This document shows, in pieces, positions 7,193 through 13,974 of a stretch of DNA of 15,837 nucleotides. Made by a program: the position numbers and the translations under genes. Position 1 is the first letter of the stretch. Each line of letters opens with the position of its first letter. The stretch comes from Candidatus Izemoplasmatales bacterium (GTDB lineage: Bacteria; Bacillota_I; Bacilli_A; Izemoplasmatales; Hujiaoplasmataceae). The stretch is from NCBI GenBank assembly GCA_028694875.1, contig JAQVKB010000005.1, positions 1-15,837 on the forward strand, given 5' to 3'. The notes beneath the pieces are model-generated. The model saw only the letters and a program-made list of their open reading frames with translations. It ran no database searches and was not told the origin of the DNA.

Positions 7193-7221
7193 AGGATAGC
7201 ACACAAAGGAAGAAACGCAAA
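7193..7221 (-). promoter_or_regulatory. Promoter of the 7150-4533 gene run
   Basis: Minus strand TTTGCG (7216-7221), 17 bases, TATCCT (7193-7198) with extended TGC before the -10. About 45 bases upstream of the GTG at 7150. Confidence 0.55.
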
Positions 7222-7303
7222 TATCGGGATGGAAAAATGTGACTATTCATCTGAATATTCGTTCGAAAGCTGGATATAACGAGATCCAATCTATCGAAAT
7301 AAC

Positions 7304-7329
7304 GAAAAAAAGCCCCTGTTGAGGGGCTT
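7304..7329 (-). terminator. Intrinsic terminator of the hypB-to-tetR block
   Basis: AAGCCCC (7310-7316) pairs with GGGGCTT (7323-7329), extended by one T-A pair, and is followed by a run of seven T on the minus strand. It lies 20 bases past the tetR stop at 7350. Confidence 0.9.
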
Positions 7330-7349
7330 CATAATGAAAGGATGTGTAA

Positions 7350-7952
7350 TTATTGATGTTTATTGAGAAAGATTGGAATGCTCTCATTGAAAAATTGGAT
7401 ATACGTGTTCGCAATCATATCGACATCATTCGGAAGCACTTCCAGGGCTTGTTGCATCGCAATGCCATCAATGGCGGCCACAAGAATCGACGCAATCGCT
7501 TTGTGATACCCGTGGTCTTGGAGAGAAAAAGCATCTTCGAATAGATTGGCGGTTGCTGCAATCATCTTGTTATAGTTATCGATGTATTCGCCACGAATCT
7601 TGCACTCCCCCTTGATGACGTTGCTAAAAAATTGAACATGGATCTTCTGTTCTTCGACTTTTTTAATACGGTGCAAAACTTCATTGTTAATCTCGGCGAG
7701 AATCTCCGCACTATCTTTCTTTTCCGTCTGACTATGAATCGTTTCATACAAACGCGTCGTGAAGTGGAGTTGTTGCTTCATCACATCCAGTAACAACTCA
7801 TCTTTCGAATGGTAGAAATGATAGATGGCACCGGTTGTCAATCCTGCGACAGCCGCAATTTTCCGCATCGATACTTCTTCAATCGAACTGGATTTTAATG
7901 TCTCCATCGCGGCGTCAATAATCCGTTGCTTCCGTTTGTTCGTCTTTTCCAT
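7350..7952 (-). CDS. TetR/AcrR-family transcriptional regulator
   Basis: ATG at 7952 follows GAAGGG with 6-base spacing. The 200-residue length fits the family. Residues 10-56 form the TetR N-terminal DNA-binding domain: RIIDAAMETLKSSSIEEVSM, then the helix-turn-helix with IAAVAGLTTGAIYHFYHSKDELL, where G-x-x-x-G-A-I-Y-x-x-F and K-x-E/D-L are the family signature. The remainder is an all-helical ligand and dimer domain with no recognisable specificity. It lies 69 bases after the membrane protein gene, with no terminator or good promoter between, so it is probably the last gene of the hypB operon. Its target may be the palindrome at 12749-12772 (inference). The ligand is unknown. Confidence 0.9.
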   Translation of the reverse strand: MEKTNKRKQRIIDAAMETLKSSSIEEVSMRKIAAVAGLTTGAIYHFYHSKDELLLDVMKQQLHFTTRLYETIHSQTEKKDSAEILAEINNEVLHRIKKVEEQKIHVQFFSNVIKGECKIRGEYIDNYNKMIAATANLFEDAFSLQDHGYHKAIASILVAAIDGIAMQQALEVLPNDVDMIANTYIQFFNESIPIFLNKHQ

Positions 7953-8021
7953 GGCAAGCCCTTCTTTCCATCATCACTAATCATATCACAAAAAGCTTCT
8001 CAATTCGAGGATGGATATGGA

Positions 8022-9035
8022 TTATTCGGCGAGCGCCTTGACCTTTTGATAACCTTTCAAATCGACAAAGAGTTCGCTGGTATATGGATTTCGCTTCGTT
8101 TTGAATACTTTATATCCGACATAAACAACCACAGCCACGTTCGCAAGCAACGCGACCAAACTCAACACAGTGTAGATCGTGGTATTGTAAGTCGAAGTCA
8201 CCAAGAATTTTCCTGAATCTTGAAACATGGGGATCGTTTGTGCGAACATACACCAAATGGCCAAGGTTTGCGCGCGGTGTTGAAGCCAAGCGCCTTTTCC
8301 GAGGGTAAAAGCACAAAGCGTCGGTGCGATTAGCAAGGCCAGACCTGCATAGAACGAATGCGTCGGAATCGCATTGTAAGTATAAGTGAAATTCCAAATA
8401 TCATAAGCAATGATCCAAAACCATAACATATCTGGCCAAATCATGTCTTTGGACGTGTCGGTCTTCGTGCGTTTTCTGACGACGATACCGACGAATCCTG
8501 TAATGGCGATGATATTGAGGATCCCCGCTACCCCATTCATGAAATTCCAGGAACCGCCGATGACACCGGTCACTTCACCCATGATCGGTCCGGAGTTGGT
8601 GTGCCAAAAAGTCAAACCAATCTCGAAATCACGAATAACGGCTTCCAAAATATTGATTGCAAGAATCAACGGAGGGAATAACAACGCAAAACGGTTGTCT
8701 CTTAATTTCCAAGTCACATTTCCCGCAGCGTCTTTTTTCTCGACATGGCGAATCAACCAGAAGCCAATGCATCCAGCGGTCGAAGAATAGACCTTAAACA
8801 AATGGAACCAATCCGTATAGGTTTGTCCTTTCAGGATGGTGAACCATGACACCGTTAGTAATACCGGTAATACAAAGAAACTAAAGAATCCTGCCCATTT
8901 CCAACGACGGGCAAATTCATTGAATGCAAATAACAAAACAACGACAAGAATCCACATTCCAAACGTGGAAGTAAAACTGGAACTATCTCCTTGAGAAAAA
9001 TCAAACATGTCCATTTCTATGTTGCTAGTAAGCAA
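8022..9035 (-). CDS. Polytopic membrane protein, DUF5692-like (about 337 residues)
   Basis: The start is undecided. AAAGGAG at 9040-9046 lies 4 bases before a TTG at 9035 (a second TTG is at 9038), while the first ATG at 9014 has no ribosome site of its own. The 9035 start overlaps the end of hypA, so coupling is likely. I count 8-9 membrane helices, for example WILVVVLLFAFNEF, FFSFFVLPVLLTVSWF, FALLFPPLILAINILEAVI, GVAGILNIIAITGFVGIVV and TVLSLVALLANVAVVVYVG. Conserved-looking loops are WKLRDNR and WHTNSGPIMGEV, followed by an aromatic helix WPDMLWFWIIAYDIWNF. I recall this look from DUF5692 proteins of anaerobic Bacillota, whose function is unknown; treat the name as probable. It lacks cysteine clusters or His ladders for haem, so a direct redox role is not evident. 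Confidence 0.8.
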   Translation of the reverse strand: MLTSNIEMDMFDFSQGDSSSFTSTFGMWILVVVLLFAFNEFARRWKWAGFFSFFVLPVLLTVSWFTILKGQTYTDWFHLFKVYSSTAGCIGFWLIRHVEKKDAAGNVTWKLRDNRFALLFPPLILAINILEAVIRDFEIGLTFWHTNSGPIMGEVTGVIGGSWNFMNGVAGILNIIAITGFVGIVVRKRTKTDTSKDMIWPDMLWFWIIAYDIWNFTYTYNAIPTHSFYAGLALLIAPTLCAFTLGKGAWLQHRAQTLAIWCMFAQTIPMFQDSGKFLVTSTYNTTIYTVLSLVALLANVAVVVYVGYKVFKTKRNPYTSELFVDLKGYQKVKALAE

Positions 9036-9366
9036 CAATCTCCTTTATATTAAATTCTTGTCCACTGATGAGTTTGTGGTTGTTCCCCTGACATTTTGGA
9101 CAAGCCTGTTGAGGGGTCACCAAATGAAAGACATGATGACAGTCCCGACAAAGAACTTTGCCGGGAATGACATGAATTTGTAATTTTGAATGTTGTAAAA
9201 TCGAGTTTTCAACCGCCATGGGGTATACATTTTCAAGATAATGAGGTACGATGCCAGAAAGTTCTCCCACCTCCAACACGAGGGTATCGATGTGTTGAAG
9301 GTGTTGGGTTTTTGCAATCTCTTCGATTTGATCCACAATGTGAATCATAATACCAAGCTCATGCAT
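9025..9366 (-). CDS. hypA: Nickel metallochaperone HypA
   Basis: A full-length 113-residue HypA. It begins MHE, so the family's nickel ligand His2 and the neighbouring Glu3 are present. The first domain has the expected VDQIEEIAK helix and VLEVGELSGI strand. The zinc domain has the two CxxC pairs, Cys73/Cys76 (CRDC) and Cys89/Cys92 (CPKC). HypA accepts nickel and, with HypB, hands it to the large subunit of [NiFe]-hydrogenase, or in some bacteria to another nickel enzyme such as urease. The ATG at 9366 is 5 bases after the flavoprotein stop, and its AAGGG site overlaps that stop. No hydrogenase gene is present in the window, so the client is unknown. Confidence 0.93.
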   Translation of the reverse strand: MHELGIMIHIVDQIEEIAKTQHLQHIDTLVLEVGELSGIVPHYLENVYPMAVENSILQHSKLQIHVIPGKVLCRDCHHVFHLVTPQQACPKCQGNNHKLISGQEFNIKEIVAY

Positions 9367-9371
9367 GGTCG

Positions 9372-12065
9372 CTACCCTTTTTTGAAGTGAAAATGTTCTT
9401 TCGCTTTTCTCATGGCAATCTTGAATTTCCGTTTGATCATCTGTTTGAGCACATGCGGTTTGAGATGTTCAAACGAAACTCCTTCGGCATCGTATTTCTT
9501 GACGAGTTGAATCGCGTCGAATTTGCATTTGGTCGTACATTGTCCACAACCAACACACATGAATTCATCGACAACCGTCACACCACATTGTAAACAACGT
9601 GCGGTTTCTTTCCGAACTTGTTCTTCCGTCAAAACACCAGCGGATTCGACAAATCCTTGATCTTGCAGTTTGGTGTGATGGACAGAGGCACGCTCTCTCG
9701 GGATGTGATCATAGCTTTCGTATTTCACATTTTGTTTGTCGAGTGCTTTATAGACATGCCTCGATCTTCCATAGGTCAGAGAAATTCCCTTGTTCACAAA
9801 ACGATGAATTGAGATCGCGCCTTCTTTTCCTAACGCAATCGCATCAATCGCGAACTTCGGTCCGGAGACAATGTCGCCACCGGCGAAAATATCAGGTTCC
9901 TTCGATTGAAGTGTGAAGGAATCAACCTTCATCGTCCCATTTCGTTGGAACTCTACTTGAGTACCTTCGAGCAGGGTGCCATAATCAAAGGATTGACCTA
10001 CCGCGATGAGCACGTGATCTGCTTCGACAAAGATGGTGTCATTTTCATCATATTTTGGATTGAATCGTTTGGATTCATCAAAAACTTGGATACATTTGCG
10101 GAACACGACACCTCGAACTTTGTTGTTTTCGACCACAAATTCTTTGGGACCCCAAGAGTTTTGAATCTCGATATGTTCGAACAACGCTTCTTCGATTTCT
10201 TCTTCCAGTGCGGGCATGGTATCTCTGGACTCTAGACAGAACATCGATACTTGGTCGACTTGAACCCGCGACGCGCTTCGAGCGACATCAATGGCGACAT
10301 TTCCACCGCCGATAACAACAACTTTTCCTTTCAAAGACATCGAAGGTTCATCATGGACACGACGCAAGAAATCAACACCGGTTTGGATGCCTTCGGCGTC
10401 TTCATTCACGAGACCCAAACGGCGTCCGTTTTGTGCGCCAATTGCGACAAAGAACGCTTTGTATCCTTGCGAGCGTAACTGGGGAATCGTGATGTCTTTT
10501 CCAACCGTGATTCCCGTTAGGAAATCGACACCAATGGACTTCAAAATGTCGATTTCAGCTTGAATGACATCCTTTTGAAGGCGAAATCCTGGAATTCCGT
10601 ATGTCAACATTCCGCCCAGGTTTTTGTTCTTTTCAAAGACGGTAACTTTGTATCCCTCGATTGCCAAGAAATACGCCGCTGTAAGTCCAGCGGGTCCACC
10701 ACCAATGATGGCGATTTTTTGATGATAATCGTGCTTAACCTCAGGGATATAGCGATGTTCTTGGTGAAGATCTTGTTCGGCGATGAATTTTTTCACATCG
10801 TCGATGGCGACAGCTTCATCCAAGTTCCCACGGGTACATTCTTGTTCACAAAGTCTAGGACAAATCCGTCCACAAACAGCCGGAAAAGGATTGACTTTTT
10901 TGATTAGTTTCAGGGCTTCTTGATATCTTCCTTGGGAAGCCAGTTTGATGTAGGCAGGAATCGCGATATGGGCTGGACAATTGGTTTTGCATGGACTAGT
11001 GCCCATGTCCAAAGTTTCGACGCGATTGTCGCGGTAATTGTGATTGTATTTGTCAGGACCCCATTCCATATCTCGTGGTGTTTCCGTCCGAATCGGAGGA
11101 AGCACAGGAGTAATGGTACATAGGTTTTGTCCAAGTTTTAGTGCGTTGGTAGGGCAGTTGTCGACGCATTCACCACAACCGACACAGTGTTCGGGATTGA
11201 CCTGGGCAACATAATTGGAGCGTACCATGTCGGGGTTGATAAACATGTTGGCACTTCGAAGCGAAAAACAACCGCATCCGCAGCAATTACAAATCGCGTG
11301 CGTTTTTCCAGATCCGTCAAGATTTGGAATTTGATGCATCAATCCATTTTCTTCCGCACGATGAATGATTTCATAGGCTTCTTCTCTGGTAATCTGTTTT
11401 CCTCTGCCGGTACGAATATAGTATTCCGCCGCATGACCGAGTTGAATACACATATCTTCTTTCAAATGTCCGCATCCTTCGCCAATCGCTTCTCTCGAAG
11501 TTCGACAAGCGCAATCCGAAACGGAAAAAATCGTATTCTCATTCAAATATTTGGAGATTTCTTCGTAGGAGGCTTTTCGACTCGAACCATCGATTGCCGA
11601 TTCAATCGGAATGACACGCATGAGTCCTTTTCCAACAGGGAAATTACCAACCGTACGAGGTCCGCCCTGCAAACCATAATCATTGAATGCGCCGCCGATT
11701 TCCGGGTGTGCCTGTACATTGGGAAGATTGTTCGCAATCATTTCCATGACACCAGGAACCCAGGTATCATGCCAATAGACATCGACGCCGTTTTCTTCAT
11801 TGACAAAGCAAACGCCGGCCATCGCGAGATCCCATAACAAAGCGGCGGTCTCTTCGACCGATTTTTGGCATTTTTTGGCGATTTGTTCGGCATTTTGATG
11901 AACGCGGAATTGGAGATGCAAGCCGACTTCCGCCATCTCATCGGTCACGACGGGTTCTAAAATGCGATATCGGGGATCTTCCGCGGTAATACCACTTTTC
12001 GACCCCATTTTCTTATTGCTGATTTTATTGGCGAGTTCCAATACTTTCCATTTTGTCTCTGCCAT
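9372..12065 (-). CDS. Large Fe-S/FAD/NAD(P) oxidoreductase (GltD-like core with added Fe-S domains, 897 residues)
   Basis: ATG at 12065 has GAGG 5 bases upstream, 2 bases after the hypB stop; an upstream in-frame codon at 12110 lies inside hypB. Domains in order: a winged-helix-like region (about 55-105); a cysteine-rich region with SDCACR (Cys185, 187), Cys198, Cys206 and CNCCGCGC (259-266); a ferredoxin motif CVGCGECVDNCP (294-304); a glutamate-synthase-type Fe-S region (Cys359, 363, 398, 402, 406, 410); an FAD fold with GGGPAG (455-460) and GGMLTYGIPGFRL; an NAD(P) fold with GGGNVA (586-591); FAGGD (727-731); and a C-terminal ferredoxin motif (Cys824, 827, then 837, 840, 843, 847). The core is that of the NADPH-dependent small subunit of glutamate synthase and its relatives such as NfnB. 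It probably moves electrons between NAD(P)H and low-potential Fe-S partners. No glutamate synthase large subunit is adjacent. Its substrate is unknown. Confidence 0.92.
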   Translation of the reverse strand: MAETKWKVLELANKISNKKMGSKSGITAEDPRYRILEPVVTDEMAEVGLHLQFRVHQNAEQIAKKCQKSVEETAALLWDLAMAGVCFVNEENGVDVYWHDTWVPGVMEMIANNLPNVQAHPEIGGAFNDYGLQGGPRTVGNFPVGKGLMRVIPIESAIDGSSRKASYEEISKYLNENTIFSVSDCACRTSREAIGEGCGHLKEDMCIQLGHAAEYYIRTGRGKQITREEAYEIIHRAEENGLMHQIPNLDGSGKTHAICNCCGCGCFSLRSANMFINPDMVRSNYVAQVNPEHCVGCGECVDNCPTNALKLGQNLCTITPVLPPIRTETPRDMEWGPDKYNHNYRDNRVETLDMGTSPCKTNCPAHIAIPAYIKLASQGRYQEALKLIKKVNPFPAVCGRICPRLCEQECTRGNLDEAVAIDDVKKFIAEQDLHQEHRYIPEVKHDYHQKIAIIGGGPAGLTAAYFLAIEGYKVTVFEKNKNLGGMLTYGIPGFRLQKDVIQAEIDILKSIGVDFLTGITVGKDITIPQLRSQGYKAFFVAIGAQNGRRLGLVNEDAEGIQTGVDFLRRVHDEPSMSLKGKVVVIGGGNVAIDVARSASRVQVDQVSMFCLESRDTMPALEEEIEEALFEHIEIQNSWGPKEFVVENNKVRGVVFRKCIQVFDESKRFNPKYDENDTIFVEADHVLIAVGQSFDYGTLLEGTQVEFQRNGTMKVDSFTLQSKEPDIFAGGDIVSGPKFAIDAIALGKEGAISIHRFVNKGISLTYGRSRHVYKALDKQNVKYESYDHIPRERASVHHTKLQDQGFVESAGVLTEEQVRKETARCLQCGVTVVDEFMCVGCGQCTTKCKFDAIQLVKKYDAEGVSFEHLKPHVLKQMIKRKFKIAMRKAKEHFHFKKG

Positions 12066-12067
12066 AA

Positions 12068-12733
12068 CTACCTCGATGACTTCACAGCGTGTTCGAGCCA
12101 ATCGCACCATGCATCGATGCCTTGATTCAACTTTGCTGACATGGGGAATATCACGATATTGGGGTTCAGTGCTTTGGCACGTTCGATGACCGCATTGAGG
12201 TCAAAATCAAAATAACCAATCGCATCGAGTTTGTTGATGAGCAACACATCCACTACTTTAAACATCTTCGGATATTTGAGTGGTTTGTCGTCTCCTTCTG
12301 GAACGGATAGAATCATCACGTTAAGGGTTGCCCCTGTATCAAAAGAAGCCGGGCATACCAAGTTACCAATGTTTTCCAGCACCACAAGGTCTAGGCCGTC
12401 CGTCTCTAAAATATCAAGGCCTTGTCTCGTCATGTTGGCATCCAAATGGCACATGCCTCCGGTATGGAGTTGGATCACTTTCGCGCCGGTTGTCGCAATC
12501 GTCTTGGCGTCGACGTCGGAGTCGATATCCGCTTCGATGATGCCAATGTTGAGCTTCTCTTTCAAATGTTGGATGGTACGAACCAACGTCGTGGTTTTCC
12601 CAGATCCCGGAGAAGACATTAAGTTCATCAAATAGACTCCCTTTTGCTTCACTTCGGCTCGAACCTTGGCAGCTTCTTCATCGTTTTTCGCATACACGTT
12701 TTTTTGGATTTCAATTACTTTGAGTTGTTCCAT
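12068..12733 (-). CDS. hypB: Nickel-inserting GTPase HypB
   Basis: ATG at 12733 with GGGAG 5 bases upstream. The 221-residue protein has all GTPase motifs of the HypB/UreG class: P-loop PGSGKTT (42-48), EADIDSDVDA (67-76), NKLD (167-170) and SAK (199-201). It also has the G-domain metal site at Cys95-His96 in GGMCHLDA, and Cys127 in ENIGNLVCP. There is no N-terminal CxxCGC high-affinity nickel motif and no His-rich stretch, so it is the minimal form that relies on HypA or another donor. GTP hydrolysis drives nickel release to the target. It is the first gene of the block, with its own promoter and a candidate operator. The Cys-His pair argues for HypB over UreG, and no urease genes are near. 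Confidence 0.93.
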   Translation of the reverse strand: MEQLKVIEIQKNVYAKNDEEAAKVRAEVKQKGVYLMNLMSSPGSGKTTTLVRTIQHLKEKLNIGIIEADIDSDVDAKTIATTGAKVIQLHTGGMCHLDANMTRQGLDILETDGLDLVVLENIGNLVCPASFDTGATLNVMILSVPEGDDKPLKYPKMFKVVDVLLINKLDAIGYFDFDLNAVIERAKALNPNIVIFPMSAKLNQGIDAWCDWLEHAVKSSR

Positions 12734-12748
12734 CGTCTCTCCCTTTCA

Positions 12749-12772
12749 AAAACATAACGCTTGTTATCTTTT
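12749..12772. promoter_or_regulatory. Candidate operator: 24-bp interrupted palindrome just after the hypB promoter
   Basis: Arms AAAA-C-ATAAC (12749-12758) and GTTAT-C-TTTT (12763-12772) mirror each other around a 4-base centre, with only the single C on each side breaking symmetry. It lies about 8 bases past the -10, so it would cover the first transcribed bases, a typical roadblock position. The TetR protein of the same block is the obvious candidate binder; that link is inference. Confidence 0.5.
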
Positions 12773-12780
12773 CCAATATC

Positions 12781-12809
12781 ACTATAGCACAAACCAAAGT
12801 GGTTCGCAA
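12781..12809 (-). promoter_or_regulatory. Promoter of the hypB block
   Basis: Minus strand TTGCGA (12804-12809), 17 bases, TATAGT (12781-12786) with extended TGC. About 47 bases upstream of the hypB ATG, leaving a leader of roughly 40 bases, too short for a riboswitch. Confidence 0.65.
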
Positions 12810-12853
12810 TATCCATCTGTGCACTATTTGATGAAATTGCATGAAAATTCATG

Positions 12854-12886
12854 AAAAAAAGCAGACGTCGATGATCGTCTGCTTTT
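12854..12886 (-). terminator. Intrinsic terminator before the hypB block
   Basis: An 11-bp stem (AAAAGCAGACG at 12857-12867 against CGTCTGCTTTT at 12876-12886) with TTTTTTT on the minus strand. It closes the upstream run ending at 12932 and insulates the hypB promoter. Confidence 0.9.
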
Positions 12887-12931
12887 ACTCAAATAAATGC
12901 TTTTGCAGTTCCAAGTATATCTGATATTTCT

Positions 12932-13378
12932 TTAGGAAGAGAAAGACTCCGTATTGGTTTTCAATGCTTGAATCTTAGCTTCCAACGCTTCGTATATTTT
13001 GTAATGAAGCGTCTCATAAACGTTATGAATCCAAAAAATCTGATCATCCTTCAATGTAATCATAATCATATCAGCGCCAAAACGACGGATGATTTCGATG
13101 GATTGGATTTGCTCGAAGCGCACTACTTTTTTTCGGTAGATAGTATCATAATATTCCACGCGGTCATCAAATAATTCCAAAGTATCAAAACCTCGTAGAA
13201 TCCGAAGGATCATGTAGAGGGTGAGCCCAGACCCAAAGATCATGAACAAAACTAAAGTGATGTCTTTCGGCTCTTGTGAGTGGATGGCCTTGACAAGGAT
13301 GATTATGGTTCCAAGTATTACGAAAAAAGTCAATCCATACCATTGATATGAGAACCATTTCCTGATTTTTGTTTTCAA
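12932..13378 (-). CDS. Membrane protein with PH-like domain (about 148 residues)
   Basis: The frame can start at a GTG at 13387 or a TTG at 13378. The sequence AAGGTGATC, complementary to the 16S tail, covers the GTG itself and sits 6 bases (from AAGGTG) before the TTG, so the TTG is preferred. Two membrane helices (about WYGLTFFVILGTIIILVKAI and ITLVLFMIFGSGLTLYMILRI) are followed by a PH-like beta domain. That domain shows LELFDDRVEYYD, VRFEQIQSIEIIRRFGADMIMITLKDDQIFWI and a C-terminal helix. The order D-D-R-V-x-Y-Y then F-x-x-I-x-S-I is typical of DUF304/PH proteins. It follows the lipoprotein gene by 14 bases and precedes a strong terminator. Confidence 0.7.
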   Translation of the reverse strand: MKTKIRKWFSYQWYGLTFFVILGTIIILVKAIHSQEPKDITLVLFMIFGSGLTLYMILRILRGFDTLELFDDRVEYYDTIYRKKVVRFEQIQSIEIIRRFGADMIMITLKDDQIFWIHNVYETLHYKIYEALEAKIQALKTNTESFSS

Positions 13379-13392
13379 TGTGATCACCTTGA

Positions 13393-13896
13393 TTAGTTTC
13401 TCTCTCGAATAATCGACATTGAGAACTTGGCGCTTTCAGCCCCTACTACCACAAAGTACTCCCCTTCGGCAGTGGAAGGAATCGTAACTGTCGTTGTCGC
13501 GTTTGCGGTAACGGTTTGAATCAGCGTGTTGTTGGGTCCAACAACCGCAATCTCTAAATTTCCTTCCGATAAATCACTTGTAATCGTCAAGGATAATTCA
13601 TCTCCTTCAGACATGTCGGAACAAGAGACTTTCTGAACACCGGAAATCATCGAATACGTCAAATTGATATTATCATAATCAATGTCATCATAACTAAAGC
13701 AGTACGTTCTTCCACCAGAATAGCTGGAAGAAGTTAACGAATAGGTACTACTATAACTGCCTGAAGAGATGCTGGAATCAAGATTAATCGTTGCGAGTGA
13801 GGTATCATCACCATTGAGATCCTCGATATGAGACATACACGCGGTGAGTGACGCGGTGAACAAAAACATCGCAAACAAGAGCACGAATTTTTTCAT
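13393..13896 (-). CDS. Lipoprotein of unknown function (167 residues)
   Basis: ATG at 13896 follows AGGGGG with about 6-base spacing. Residues 1-19 are a signal peptide with lipobox LTAC and Cys20. A low-complexity Ser/Tyr/Thr-rich linker (about 40-62, SSISSGSYSSTYSLTSSSYS) leads to a beta-sandwich-like domain with DELSLTITSDLSEGNLEIAVVGPNNTLIQTVTAN and a terminal strand pair EGEYFVVVGAESAKFSMSI. That order, with G-x-Y-x-x-x-V-G-A near the end, is like bacterial pre-peptidase C-terminal or similar carbohydrate-binding-like beta domains, but identity is not certain. Two cysteines in the domain (TYCFSY and VSCSD) may pair. Confidence 0.7.
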   Translation of the reverse strand: MKKFVLLFAMFLFTASLTACMSHIEDLNGDDTSLATINLDSSISSGSYSSTYSLTSSSYSGGRTYCFSYDDIDYDNINLTYSMISGVQKVSCSDMSEGDELSLTITSDLSEGNLEIAVVGPNNTLIQTVTANATTTVTIPSTAEGEYFVVVGAESAKFSMSIIRERN

Positions 13897-13974
13897 TGGA
13901 ACCCCCTAATATGTTTGATTCGGACACTTTTATCGTAACACACAAGTAAAGGAATATCGAATGTCAATCATCAT

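Noticed and set aside
8410..8790. A 126-codon plus-strand frame
   Set aside because: It lies opposite the membrane protein gene, and its Met/Pro-rich product reflects the antisense of hydrophobic codons.
11187..11837. A 216-codon plus-strand open frame
   Set aside because: It is antisense to the well-supported flavoprotein; its product has no domain pattern and it lacks a ribosome site.
12734..12780. Possible nickel riboswitch or structured leader before hypB
   Set aside because: The leader is only about 40 bases and holds just the palindrome and ribosome site, too short for a known metal riboswitch.
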